Assembly: GCF_000382265.1 (NCBI RefSeq)
Contig: NZ_KB907975.1
Location: forward strand, 1-64,000
Origin: Yoonia vestfoldensis DSM 16212
GTDB taxonomy: Bacteria; Pseudomonadota; Alphaproteobacteria; Rhodobacterales; Rhodobacteraceae
Length of the DNA: 64,000 bases
Direction of reading: 5' to 3'
The notes under the pieces were generated by a model that was not told where the DNA came from, searched no databases, and worked only from the letters and a program-made list of their open reading frames with translations. Of the stretch, positions 1 to 7,662 are shown in pieces (positions within the stretch are counted from its first letter, which is position 1; the number at the start of each line of letters is the position of its first letter). The position numbers and the translations under genes are program-made.

Positions 1-136
1 GAAACGCAGGTTCAACAATCCCCTCCCGCAAATACTTCTTGATCGTGTTGCGAGACACGCCCGTCCGCCGCGCGATCTCGCGAATGGGCATCTTGTCACG
101 CAGCGCCCATTTCCGGATAACTTTTAAAAATCCCAT
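1..136 (-). CDS. istA: IS21-family transposase IstA, N-terminal part
   Basis: About 45 codons are visible, starting at the ATG at 136-134. The product begins MGFLKVIRKWALRDKM and continues into IREIARRTGVSRNTIKKYL, a helix-turn-helix typical of the IstA N-terminus that binds the element's terminal repeats. The rest, including the DDE catalytic domain, and the partner ATPase IstB lie off the left edge. The family call is firm for the HTH region, but whether the full gene is intact cannot be seen. Confidence 0.8.
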   Translation of the reverse strand, partial: MGFLKVIRKWALRDKMPIREIARRTGVSRNTIKKYLREGIVEPAF

Positions 137-189
137 GTCTATCACTCCAAGTGCTCCCAGCTGATTCAAGCCGGGGTAAGGTTGCACAT

Positions 190-244
190 GGGTCAATTCT
201 CGATGACAATTTCTGCTGCTGCCGGGTCAGTTCTCAGTGACAAT
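190..244. repeat. Terminal direct repeats of the IS21 element
   Basis: Two 21-bp copies lie at 190-210 and 224-244. They share GGGTCA at the start and TGACAAT at the end and differ at only a few positions in the middle. They sit between the transposase start and the element end, the position of transposase-binding repeats in IS21 elements. Confidence 0.7.
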
Positions 245-249
245 CAACA

Positions 250-361
250 CGCTGACCCCTGGCAGCCGTTCGACCGCCGTCCTGATCTTGGCGGCACAGG
301 ACGCGCAATCCATCCCCGAGACTGTCCATTCCTGCGATTCGGCCTCTGATTTTTGTGCCAT
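250..361 (-). pseudogene. Heavy-metal P-type ATPase (ZntA/CadA type), 5' fragment cut by IS21 element
   Basis: From the ATG at 361-359 the minus strand encodes about 37 residues containing GMDCASCAAKIRTAVERLPG. This is the heavy-metal-associated domain with its CxxC metal-binding motif, found at the N-terminus of Zn/Cd/Pb-exporting P1B ATPases. The reading frame then enters the IS end at 249, so no transmembrane or ATPase domain is attached in this window. The fragment faces away from a MerR-family regulator gene with a MerR-type promoter between them, the usual arrangement for zntA/cadA. Metal export by this gene is probably lost. Confidence 0.8.
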
Positions 362-413
362 TTCAAGCCTTTCCCTCCGGAGCCTTGGCACCGATTGTAA
401 ATGTTCAGGTATC

Positions 414-444
414 TGTCTAATCTCTCTAGTAACTAGAGGTGCAA
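414..444 (-). promoter_or_regulatory. MerR-type operator-promoter for the disrupted ATPase gene
   Basis: On the minus strand a -35 TTGCAC (444-439) and a -10 TAGACA (419-414) are separated by 19 bp. The spacer holds a perfect dyad CTCTAG-TAA-CTAGAG at 424-438. An overlong 19-20 bp spacer with a centred palindrome is the signature of promoters that MerR proteins untwist when they bind metal. The promoter points to the truncated ATPase gene, and the regulator gene starts just to the right. Confidence 0.75.
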
Positions 445-453
445 GGACAAACT

Positions 454-900
454 ATGCTGACCATCGGAAAAATCAGCGATGCCGCGGGGGTCAAGGTGCC
501 GACCATCCGCTACTACGAAGAGATCGGCCTTCTGCCCGAGGCCGAACGCAGCGCGGGCAATCAGCGGCTTTACGGCCAAAAGGCGCAAGAGCGGCTGACC
601 TTCATCCGCAATGCTCGCGAACTCGGGTTCCCGCTCGATGCCATACGCGATTTGCTCAGCTTGTCCGACCGTCCCGACCAGTCTTGCGCCGCAGCAGATG
701 CGATAGCCTCGGCGCAGCTTGCAGCAGTCGAGGCGCGCATCGCGCGGCTGACTGCACTCAAGGCAGAGCTGGAGCGGATGCTGGTCCAATGCGCAGGTGG
801 TATGATTGCCGATTGCCGCGTGATCGAGGTTTTGGGCGACCATGCGAAGTGCCATGCGGACCATGCCCCGACCGGACACCTGACCGAGGTTGCTGGATGA
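454..900 (+). CDS. MerR-family metal-responsive regulator (ZntR/CadR/PbrR type)
   Basis: This 148-residue protein starts at the ATG at 454, preceded by AAGGA; an upstream GTG at 439 would have no ribosome site. An N-terminal winged helix-turn-helix (MLTIGKISDAAGVKVPTIRYYEE) is followed by a long dimerisation helix and a C-terminal metal loop. Cysteines at 78, 113, 121 and 133 fit the Zn/Cd/Pb branch, in which Cys near 79 and a C-x(8-9)-C loop bind the metal. It is divergent from a truncated efflux ATPase and should activate that promoter. The exact metal cannot be told. It overlaps the next gene by ATGA. Confidence 0.88.
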   Translation: MLTIGKISDAAGVKVPTIRYYEEIGLLPEAERSAGNQRLYGQKAQERLTFIRNARELGFPLDAIRDLLSLSDRPDQSCAAADAIASAQLAAVEARIARLTALKAELERMLVQCAGGMIADCRVIEVLGDHAKCHADHAPTGHLTEVAG

Positions 901-1232
901 GTTCCGCCCCGACGGTGGCGCTCTATGCCCTTGCCGCAACGGCCGAGATCGCTGGGTGCTTTGCCGTCTGGGCCTAGATGCGGCTTGGTGCCTCGGCGCT
1001 ATGGCTTGTTCCCGGTCTTGCCTCGCTTGCGGCCTTTGCTTGGCTGCTGACGCTCGCCCCGACTGATGCTGCCGGGCGGGCTTATGCCGCCTACGGCGGA
1101 GTCTACATTGCGGCGTCCCTGGTCTGGCTTTGGATGGTCGAGGGGCAGCGCCCTGATGGTTGGGATGTCACCGGGGCTGCCATCTGCCTGATCGGGGCGG
1201 CAATTATCCTGTTCGCGCCGCGAGCAGCTTGA
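897..1232 (+). pseudogene. YnfA/UPF0060-family small membrane protein with in-frame amber codon
   Basis: Starting at the ATG at 897, overlapping the merR stop, the frame reads 26 residues of a YnfA-like protein (ALAATAEIAGCFAVWA). It then meets TAG at 975-977 and continues in the same frame as [19 protein letters not shown] to the stop at 1230-1232. Intact relatives have Trp at this place (FWAWLRLG), so a TGG to TAG change is the simplest explanation. The family has about 110 residues and four membrane helices, and some members sit in metal-resistance operons. A restart at the ATG at 978 would lack the first helix. Confidence 0.8.
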
Positions 1233-1252
1233 GGTTGGGGGCGCCGATCCGG

Positions 1253-2566
1253 TCAGGCCGTCCGTCGCGGCCACTGCGGATGCAGCGGATCGATCATTAC
1301 GGCATGCTGATGTGCCCCGTAACGCCCTTCGCGGAGGTGCGGATGATCGGGAGCTAGGTCTGCGTGGTCGTGGACCAATTCTACCGGGTCCGCTGCGGGC
1401 CAGAGCCGGAAAACGGCAACCATTGCAGCCGCGCCTACCGCAGCCAACCCAATGGCGGCCTGCGCCAGCCCGAACGCTGAACCGAGCCACCCTGCGAGCG
1501 GATAGGTGATCAGCCAGCATGCATGCGACAGCGCGAACTGCGCAGCAAAGACGGCGGGTCTGTCTGCGGGGCGGGCGGAGCGGTTCAGGATACGCCCGAT
1601 GGGGGTCTGCGTAAGGGAAAAGCCAAAACCGATCACCGCCCACAACGCCATCAGCGCGCCCAGTCCGGGCATCAGCGGTGTTGTCGCCACGCCCGCCACC
1701 ATCAACCCGGCCCCGGCCAGCATCACTGGGCGGTCAGCCAGACGTTCCAACAGACGTGGCAGCAGGAAAGCCGCGAGCATCGACCCCGCGCCAAAGGCCG
1801 CAAAGGCCAGCGCCACTTGCGATTCGCCAAGACCGAACCGTGCCTGTACTAAAACCACCGTGTTCACATAGATCATCGCCCCGGCCGCCGCGACTGCCAG
1901 CTCCATCACCATCAGCCCCCGCAGGCGCGGAGTGGCCAGATATATTCGGATGCCCTTGGTTGTGCTGGCCCAGAACTGGCCCGCCTCTCCCGGTGCCCGC
2001 GTTGGCAAAACAACCGTGACCACCAGCAGCGCGGACAGCACAAATCCCGCGACTGTCCCGCCGAACAGCATGGGAAAGCTGACAATGGTCAGCAGGGCGG
2101 CGGCCAGCATCGGCGACAGCAATTGCTCCAGATCTTCAGTCAGCCGCATCAGCGACAGCGCGTTGGTATAGTCCCTTTCGTCAGGCAGCACGTCGGGGAT
2201 CGTCGCCTGAAACGCTGGGGTGAATCCGGCCGAGGCCGCTTGTAGCACAAAGATCAAAACGTAAACCTGCCAGACCTCGGCGACGAAGGGCAGGAACAGC
2301 ACGACGCCTGCGCGGATCAGGTCCAGCGCCACCAGAAACGCCCGGCGGGGCAACCGTTCGGCGACGGCGGCGGCAATCGGGGCCAATGTGACATAGGCGA
2401 TCATCTTGATTGCAAGGGCCGTGCCCAGAACCAGACCGGCATTCTCACCCGCCAGCTGCCAGGCCAGCAGACCCAGCGCCACAGTGGCAAGGCCCGTGCC
2501 CAAAAGGGCGATGACCTGTGCGGCGAACAGATGGCGGAAAGTGCGGTTGCGGAGCGTGTTCAGCAT
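1253..2566 (-). CDS. nreB: NreB-like MFS nickel/metal exporter
   Basis: This 437-residue major-facilitator protein has about twelve membrane segments, an N-terminus MLNTLRNRTFRHLFAAQ typical of the NreB/MFS-3 group, and a cytoplasmic tail with seven histidines in its last ~45 residues (VHDHADLAPDHPH). NreB nickel exporters have this His-rich tail. The start lies one base after the stop of the metal-sensing repressor gene, so the two form one unit. Its role is inferred to be proton-driven nickel efflux. Another divalent metal cannot be excluded. Confidence 0.8.
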   Translation of the reverse strand: MLNTLRNRTFRHLFAAQVIALLGTGLATVALGLLAWQLAGENAGLVLGTALAIKMIAYVTLAPIAAAVAERLPRRAFLVALDLIRAGVVLFLPFVAEVWQVYVLIFVLQAASAGFTPAFQATIPDVLPDERDYTNALSLMRLTEDLEQLLSPMLAAALLTIVSFPMLFGGTVAGFVLSALLVVTVVLPTRAPGEAGQFWASTTKGIRIYLATPRLRGLMVMELAVAAAGAMIYVNTVVLVQARFGLGESQVALAFAAFGAGSMLAAFLLPRLLERLADRPVMLAGAGLMVAGVATTPLMPGLGALMALWAVIGFGFSLTQTPIGRILNRSARPADRPAVFAAQFALSHACWLITYPLAGWLGSAFGLAQAAIGLAAVGAAAMVAVFRLWPAADPVELVHDHADLAPDHPHLREGRYGAHQHAVMIDPLHPQWPRRTA

Positions 2567-2567
2567 C

Positions 2568-2825
2568 TCAGAGAAGCTTCGTCAGGGCTTTGATCTCAGC
2601 CAGATCGTGATCGCCCCCGACCGTGACACAGTGGTCGATATGGTCATGGATCAATGCCCGCTTCGCCTCGGCCACCGCGCGTTCAACGGCGTGCAGCTGA
2701 GTTGCCAGATCGACGCAGGGCCGCCCTTCCTCGATCATGCCGATGACGCGGCGCAGATGCCCTTCGGCGCGCTTGAGCCGGGTGGCGATGGCGGCGTGAC
2801 TTGCATGGACATGAGGTTTTGACAT
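2568..2825 (-). CDS. nreA: CsoR/RcnR-family metal-sensing repressor, InrS-like nickel ligand set
   Basis: This 85-residue all-helical DUF156 protein contains a WXYZ ligand set of His5, Cys37, His62 and Cys66. The spacing (32, 25, 4) and identities (H-C-H-C) match the nickel sensor InrS (His21, Cys53, His78, Cys82). They differ from RcnR (H-C-H-H) and from the copper sensor CsoR, which lacks the His at W. It is co-transcribed with the exporter gene and read away from a G/C-tract palindrome of the type this family binds. It probably represses both divergent units until Ni(II) binds. Confidence 0.85.
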   Translation of the reverse strand: MSKPHVHASHAAIATRLKRAEGHLRRVIGMIEEGRPCVDLATQLHAVERAVAEAKRALIHDHIDHCVTVGGDHDLAEIKALTKLL

Positions 2826-2836
2826 ATATCGAGCCT

Positions 2837-2853
2837 ATCCCCCCTAGGGGGAT
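2837..2853. promoter_or_regulatory. CsoR/RcnR-family operator (C-tract/G-tract palindrome)
   Basis: ATCCCCC-CTA-GGGGGAT is a perfect 7-3-7 palindrome lying between the repressor gene (start 2825, minus) and the His-rich protein gene (start 2898, plus). CsoR/RcnR/InrS proteins recognise G/C-tract operators flanked by A/T, so one site could control both directions. Confidence 0.75.
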
Positions 2854-2897
2854 GAGGCAAGCAAGGAACAGGGGAGTGCATCCCCGAAGGATAAGGC

Positions 2898-3248
2898 ATG
2901 AAAAGGCAGTTGGCAGGGTGGGGCAGGCTTTTGTCGCTGTGTGCGGCCATTGTGATGGCGCTATCGCTTGCCGCAGCGCCCGCCATCGAGGCCGTCAAGC
3001 ATGGCCCCGGGGCTATGGTGGCCGAGGCCGATCACCGCGCCTATCATTCCGAGCACGGCCATTCCCATCCCATGCCAAGCGGCCACCACGATTCTGGCGA
3101 TCATGATCATGTCAGCGCGGCTGTTCTTGCATCGCCTGGAGCCGCGTTCCATGCACCACCAACGAGCACCCTTCAACCGGAAGGCATGGTCGCCGACGGC
3201 ACGATCCGCGAGGGCCCGCGACGGCCACCGCGTCTGATGATGATCTGA
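2898..3248 (+). CDS. Small His-rich exported protein of the nickel module
   Basis: This 116-residue protein has an N-terminal hydrophobic signal-like segment (residues about 9-28, WGRLLSLCAAIVMALSLAAA) followed by a His-rich stretch with about ten histidines between residues 46 and 72 (HSEHGHSHPMPSGHHD). AAGGA precedes the ATG at 2898. I do not recognise a named family. Position and composition suggest a periplasmic metal chaperone or buffer for the HupE-like transporter that follows. It is the first gene of the plus-strand arm controlled by the operator at 2837-2853. Confidence 0.65.
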   Translation: MKRQLAGWGRLLSLCAAIVMALSLAAAPAIEAVKHGPGAMVAEADHRAYHSEHGHSHPMPSGHHDSGDHDHVSAAVLASPGAAFHAPPTSTLQPEGMVADGTIREGPRRPPRLMMI

Positions 3249-3305
3249 GCCGCCGCCTGCGTCAGCGGGCGGTCAGACAGTTTCATCAGTCAGGATACCA
3301 ATGAC

Positions 3306-4031
3306 ATGACACCCACCTTCCGGGCGCTTTTGCGTCAACCTGTGCAATGGCCAGCCCTTGCTGCGCTCTGCACCCTTCTTGCCTCCCTGCTTCTGGCAGG
3401 TGCGGCCCTTGCCCATAACGTCACCGAAGGCGACGCAGGCTATGTGCAAGAGGTAACGGGTTTCCGCCCCATCGCCTTCATGTACCTCGGCGCCAAGCAC
3501 ATGGTGACGGGCTATGACCACCTGCTGTTCCTCGCCGGGGTGATCTTCTTTCTGTACCGGTCAAAGGACATTGCCACCTATGTCAGCATCTTTGCCATTG
3601 GCCATTCGGTCACGATGATCGCAGGCGTCTGGTGGTTCATCTCGATCAACGCCTACATCATCGACGCGATCATCGCGTTCTCGGTGGTCTACAAGGCGCT
3701 GGATAACCTTGGCGCGTTTCGGTTGTGGTTCGGGGTGCAGCCCAACACCAAGGCGGCGACGCTGATCTTCGGTCTGCTGCATGGCTTCGGCCTCGCCACC
3801 AAGATCCAAAGCTACGAGATCTCACCCGACGGGCTCTTGGGCAACCTCATTGCGTTCAACGTGGGGGTGGAGCTTGGTCAGTTGATGGCGCTCGCCCTGA
3901 TCCTGACAGCAATGACCCAATGGCGAGCGCGGCCTGCCTTCGCGCGGCAAGCCTACGCTGCAAATGTCCTGATGATGGTGGCTGGCTTTGCCCTGATGGG
4001 CTTGCAGATCACCGGATATTTCGTCGCCTGA
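3306..4031 (+). CDS. HupE/UreJ-family membrane protein (nickel transport)
   Basis: This 241-residue protein has a signal-like first segment (ending GAALAHN) and about six further hydrophobic helices. Family motifs are visible: GAKHMVTGYDHLLFL near residues 62-76 and a second His motif FGLLHGFGLA near 158. HupE/UreJ proteins are Ni(II) permeases, often tied to hydrogenase or urease; neither enzyme is in this window. Here the gene lies between a His-rich exported protein and a membrane anchor protein, downstream of a nickel-type repressor site. Whether it imports or exports nickel in this setting is not clear. Confidence 0.85.
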   Translation: MTPTFRALLRQPVQWPALAALCTLLASLLLAGAALAHNVTEGDAGYVQEVTGFRPIAFMYLGAKHMVTGYDHLLFLAGVIFFLYRSKDIATYVSIFAIGHSVTMIAGVWWFISINAYIIDAIIAFSVVYKALDNLGAFRLWFGVQPNTKAATLIFGLLHGFGLATKIQSYEISPDGLLGNLIAFNVGVELGQLMALALILTAMTQWRARPAFARQAYAANVLMMVAGFALMGLQITGYFVA

Positions 4032-4046
4032 AAGGAGGGCTGACCC

Positions 4047-4901
4047 ATGACCAACCGTTTCGACACCCCGAAAGCCCCTCTGCGTGCCGAACCCCGGCCA
4101 CAAGCCGCAACGCAACATGTCCAGTCGGTGCCCGCCACCCCCGGCGGCCTGATCCGGTCAACCCTGATTGCGGCAGGGGCGGCAGGGGCAGTCCTCGTCC
4201 TCTTCTGGCTTCCCGCCGAATACGGCATCGACCCGACTGGCGTCGGCGCTCTGACCGGTCTGACCGAGATGGGCGAGATCAAACAACAGCTCTCCGCCGA
4301 GGCAGAGGCCGATGCACAAGCGGCCGCAGCTTCGGCCGTGGCCCCCGCAATCCCGACCGCCGCCGTGGTGTCGGAGGAGGTCCTGCAACGCCTTGACAGG
4401 ATCGATGCCCAGCTTGCCACCCTTGCCACCGCGATCGGTGCCCCCGTCGGCACAGCAGAACCGGCTCCTGCGCCCGAATCTGCACCGGAGCCCGCGCCGG
4501 TCGCCGAAGTCCCTGTCGCCCTGACCCCCGACTCCGACCCCGTCGAGGCGGCAGTAGCTGAGGCTACCGAAGCCGCCCCTGCGGCTTCAGAATGGCGTGA
4601 CGAAGTCAGATACACTCTTGCCCCCGGTGATGGGATCGAGGTGAAGCTTGTGATGGAGGAAGGCCAAGTCGCCCGCTTCGCCTGGTCCGCGAACGGCGGT
4701 GTCGTCAACTACGATACCCATGCCGACGGCGGCGGACAGAGCATCAGCTACGAACAAGGCCGCGCCGTTCCGGAACAGGAAGGCGAATTGGTGGCAGCCT
4801 TCACCGGCAACCACGGCTGGTTCTGGCGCAACAGGACCGATGCACCGGTCACGCTGACCTTGCGGACAGCTGGCCAGTATGCCGAGATGCGCGCGCCCTG
4901 A
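4047..4901 (+). CDS. Transmembrane anchor protein associated with HupE
   Basis: This 284-residue protein has a cytoplasmic N-terminus of about 35 residues, one membrane helix (residues about 37-57), an Ala/Pro/Glu-rich periplasmic linker (about 75-185) and a C-terminal domain with many aromatics (HGWFWRNRTDAPVTLTL). AGGAGG precedes the ATG. This architecture recurs next to HupE/UreJ genes in proteobacteria and is usually labelled transmembrane anchor protein. Its biochemical role is unknown. It may assist metal delivery at the outer face of the inner membrane. It is the last gene of the nickel operon, with a hairpin following directly. Confidence 0.7.
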   Translation: MTNRFDTPKAPLRAEPRPQAATQHVQSVPATPGGLIRSTLIAAGAAGAVLVLFWLPAEYGIDPTGVGALTGLTEMGEIKQQLSAEAEADAQAAAASAVAPAIPTAAVVSEEVLQRLDRIDAQLATLATAIGAPVGTAEPAPAPESAPEPAPVAEVPVALTPDSDPVEAAVAEATEAAPAASEWRDEVRYTLAPGDGIEVKLVMEEGQVARFAWSANGGVVNYDTHADGGGQSISYEQGRAVPEQEGELVAAFTGNHGWFWRNRTDAPVTLTLRTAGQYAEMRAP

Positions 4902-4909
4902 ACCTACTC

Positions 4910-4940
4910 GCACCCGGTCACCTTCTTGGTGACCGGGTGC
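4910..4940 (+). terminator. Hairpin terminator after the nickel operon
   Basis: GCACCCGGTCACC (4910-4922) pairs perfectly with GGTGACCGGGTGC (4928-4940) across a 5-nt loop, starting 9 nt after the stop codon. No strong T-run follows, but a second perfect hairpin, CGAAAAG-TG-CTTTTCG, lies at 4947-4962. The rest of 4963-5206 holds nothing I can assign. Confidence 0.6.
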
Positions 4941-5206
4941 GGTCAGCGAAAAGTGCTTTTCGTTTGTGCTCGAACCATGTCAGCTCTCCAGAGAAGGTTG
5001 GACGGCAGTCGTGTTTCCTCCGCCAGCAAAGAAACTGTTGTTCGACGTTCATAAATTACATTGTGTTGCGCCCGGTCGGCTCATGTTGCAGATGACCGTC
5101 CGCATACCGCGCGGCGTTTACGGACCCCTGTCGACGCATATTTGCGCAAATACCGATCTCCTGAACCGGCGCTGTTTCCAACAGGATTTCGGACTTTCGC
5201 CGCCGC

Positions 5207-6694
5207 CTATCGATGGCCGACCCAGCCGCGGTCGTCTGTAAACGCTTGGCCCGGCGTGATCTCTATCATGTGATAGCCGTCAGGTAGCGCATCAACAACG
5301 GACAGCGGGTCCTGAGAGGCCGCCAAAAGAACATTGGCAACACCACGCGCGCTGACCGGCCCCTGAACGGCTTCAACATGCGGGTAAAGATCGGTCAAGA
5401 TAGCGTGCAATCCGCGCACAAGAGGTCCATCCGGGGTATCAATCAGGTTCACGTAGACCGGTCCCGCGACAATCGCCTGGACCCGCGCGTAGGTCTCGCG
5501 GGTGGCTAGATGCGCCGGAACAGAGCCGGACGAAAAAGCATCCATCACGACCGCATCAAAACGCAGATCCGTTTCGTTGAGAAACACCCTGCCATCGGCG
5601 TGAACGATGCCAAGTCGGCCACCCGGCGCATCATCCGTACTTGCGTCATAACCGGCCCGTGCGATCATCGCACTTGCCCACGGCATCTGTTGGCGCACGA
5701 CTTGCGTGACAAGCGGGTCGATCTCGACTGCGAGGGCCCGCGCCATCGGGCGCGCCTCCAGCAATTTGGTCGGCAATGTGTAGCCGCCGCCGCCAATAAA
5801 CAGCACCGACGGCGCCGGTCCCAGATCGCGGTCCATGCGCGCCCATATCCATTGGACATAGGGCATCACCAGGTTGGCCGACGTTGCGTTTCTTGTGTTG
5901 TTCTGGTCGGTGCGTTCCGCCGCCTGTTGGGTGCGGTCGGCGATAAGATACACCACCCCGCCCTGGCGCACCACGTCGATGCACGACAGGCCGGATTCAT
6001 AGCGACACACCGAACCCGCAGTCAGGCTTGCCGCTACAGCGAGTGTCGCCAGAGCAATTGACACAATCGATCCTGGACCCTGCGCAGTGGGCGTGTCGTC
6101 TTCGCCGTTACCTTCAGAGGGTCCGTTTCGGATAAAAAGAACACACAAAAGCGCCGCAGCGCCGCAACCGGCAAAGGTTGTGACCGATCCGAACAGAGGA
6201 AGCGCGATGAACCCGGCGAGGATCGCACCGAAGATCGCACCAACCGAGCCTGCCGCAAGAACCAGGCCAAGCGACGATCCTTCCCTGCCCGGTCTTGCCT
6301 CGACGGCCAGCTTCGCAAGGAATGGCGACGGCAAGCTGACCAGCACCGATGCCGGGAAAAAGGTGACAAAGACGGCCAGCAGCATGCCGCCGGTATCGCG
6401 GGCGCCGGATGCGTAGACAAAGGCAAGAACCATGGGCGACAGCGCCATCAGCACCGCCGTCATGACAAGCGCCATGCGCACGTTGGCCACTGCACGGGCA
6501 CGTGGGCGTTCCGCCACAAAGCCCCCGACTGCGTTGCCCAGCGAAAAGCCCGCCAAAATGGTCGCGATCACCGTCGTCCAAGTCAGCAGCGAGGTGCCGA
6601 AAAACGGGGCCAGCACACGGCCTGCTGCGATTTCATAGGTCAGCCCGAGCGTGGACAGAACAAGGATCAGCCCGATGGTGGTCCAGAACCGCAT
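5207..6694 (-). CDS. Membrane-fused spermidine synthase-like protein
   Basis: I chose the ATG at 6694, preceded by AGGAGG at good spacing, giving 495 residues; the longer frame to 6982 has no membrane or family features in its extra part. The first ~210 residues carry about six or seven membrane helices (GLTYEIAAGRVLAPFFG near the start). The C-terminal half is a Rossmann methyltransferase/polyamine-synthase fold with the glycine motif VLFIGGGGYTLP and an acidic VMDAFSSGSVP segment. Fused MFS/spermidine synthase proteins are common, but their substrate is mostly unproven. Aminopropyl transfer is possible and not shown. The gene appears to stand alone. Confidence 0.8.
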   Translation of the reverse strand: MRFWTTIGLILVLSTLGLTYEIAAGRVLAPFFGTSLLTWTTVIATILAGFSLGNAVGGFVAERPRARAVANVRMALVMTAVLMALSPMVLAFVYASGARDTGGMLLAVFVTFFPASVLVSLPSPFLAKLAVEARPGREGSSLGLVLAAGSVGAIFGAILAGFIALPLFGSVTTFAGCGAAALLCVLFIRNGPSEGNGEDDTPTAQGPGSIVSIALATLAVAASLTAGSVCRYESGLSCIDVVRQGGVVYLIADRTQQAAERTDQNNTRNATSANLVMPYVQWIWARMDRDLGPAPSVLFIGGGGYTLPTKLLEARPMARALAVEIDPLVTQVVRQQMPWASAMIARAGYDASTDDAPGGRLGIVHADGRVFLNETDLRFDAVVMDAFSSGSVPAHLATRETYARVQAIVAGPVYVNLIDTPDGPLVRGLHAILTDLYPHVEAVQGPVSARGVANVLLAASQDPLSVVDALPDGYHMIEITPGQAFTDDRGWVGHR

Positions 6695-7161
6695 GATTGC
6701 CTCCTCAGTCGCTGGATCGACGTCGTCTGACCTGCCTAGTGCCAATTTCTGTCGGAAACCAGCGCCAAACCCGATCGGGTGCCCTGCGTGGTTGAAAGAC
6801 ATCCCAACGGCAAAGGTCGATGATATCTTATCTCTGCCCACCTCAGACAATCGAAGATCATCTTGAACCGCGCGGATGTGCGGGACACCAAAGCCGACTG
6901 CACAAGCAGTCCAAGCGGTCATTTCCGGCATGCGGACAGAGCCTTGGGCGGCAGGGCGGTTTTCGCCTGTCGTATCTGTCATAATTGACGGACAAGGCTT
7001 GGCATTCCCATCACGAAACAGTGGGTCGCCTTCCAGAGGGTGCCCTTCATCCCAGATATTACGCTATCGTCGTTCCGCGCGACGCCCAATGATTACGTGT
7101 TTTCTGTTGGCTGGGGTATCCGATCCTTCGGGTGAAGCCATAAGGTTGATGGAGACTTGGA
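6695..7161. other. Intergenic region, no gene seen
   Basis: These 467 bases separate two divergent genes. The reading frame upstream of the spermidine-synthase-like gene stays open to 6982, but its translation has no recognisable domain and no better ribosome site. The region must hold both promoters, yet I could not identify clear boxes. GGAG at 7151 is the ribosome site of the next gene. Confidence 0.5.
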
Positions 7162-7662
7162 ATGATACAGAATAGAACCAACCGTCGGAAATTTCTCGCG
7201 ACAAGCGGTGCCGTGTTCGGCGCGACGCTGGTCACAGGCGGCTCCGGGCTTCTTGTGCCCGCGAGCGCGCAGGGCCTGGCGCCGACACCCACGATGCGCG
7301 GGGGCGCCAACAACTATATCGCCGGAGCGCCGATCGTCGACCGCATTGGGAACGGCGGTTTCTGGATGACGGGCAGCGTGCGTCGCGCGGGCGACGGCGC
7401 ACCTTTGGCGGGCCAGCGCGTGCAGATCTGGGCGCATACAACCGAAGGGCACGAGCGCGATCCGCACAGCCATGGCGCCACACTTACCGATGAGAATGGT
7501 GAATTCCGGCTTGAGATGCCACAGATCGTACCCGCTTTTGGCCGGCCACACGGCCACCTTGCGTATGACAGCGGAGAGTTCAAGACGGTCTTTCTCCGTC
7601 CGATCATGCCAAGCGCCGGCGATACGAGCTTGAGTGCGCATTTTGTACTGGAGCCGGTCTGA
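7162..7662 (+). CDS. Tat-exported intradiol ring-cleavage dioxygenase-like protein
   Basis: This 166-residue protein begins with a twin-arginine signal (NRRKFLATSGAVFGATL), cleaved probably after PASAQ. The mature part resembles the beta-sandwich of intradiol dioxygenases and their secreted relatives: GSVRRAGDGAPLAGQRVQIW, then HGATLTDENGEFRLEMP, and RPHGHLAYDSG. True intradiol enzymes use two Tyr and two His on Fe(III). This protein is shorter than catechol dioxygenases (about 300 residues) and I cannot identify the full ligand set, so activity is uncertain. Its stop overlaps the start of the ferric-reductase-like membrane gene, suggesting a redox pair. Confidence 0.7.
   Translation: MIQNRTNRRKFLATSGAVFGATLVTGGSGLLVPASAQGLAPTPTMRGGANNYIAGAPIVDRIGNGGFWMTGSVRRAGDGAPLAGQRVQIWAHTTEGHERDPHSHGATLTDENGEFRLEMPQIVPAFGRPHGHLAYDSGEFKTVFLRPIMPSAGDTSLSAHFVLEPV

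Larger units (their letters stand above)
1..249 (-). mobile_element. IS21-family element, one end (truncated by window edge)
   Basis: The minus strand starts an IstA-like transposase at 136 that runs off the left edge. Outside it, the sequence ends at about 249 with a terminus that reads TGTTGATTGTCACTGAG on the minus strand. Two near-identical 21-bp repeats lie just inside this end, as IS21-type elements carry multiple transposase-binding repeats at their termini. The element interrupts a metal P-type ATPase gene, whose 5' part continues from 250. The other end and the target duplication are outside the window. Confidence 0.8.

Noticed and set aside
4966..5241. 91-codon frame after the nickel operon
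   Set aside because: It overlaps the end of the opposite-strand gene, has no ribosome site and no family pattern.
6695..6982. N-terminal extension of the spermidine-synthase-like protein
   Set aside because: The ATG at 6694 has AGGAGG and begins the first membrane helix; the extension has no recognisable feature.
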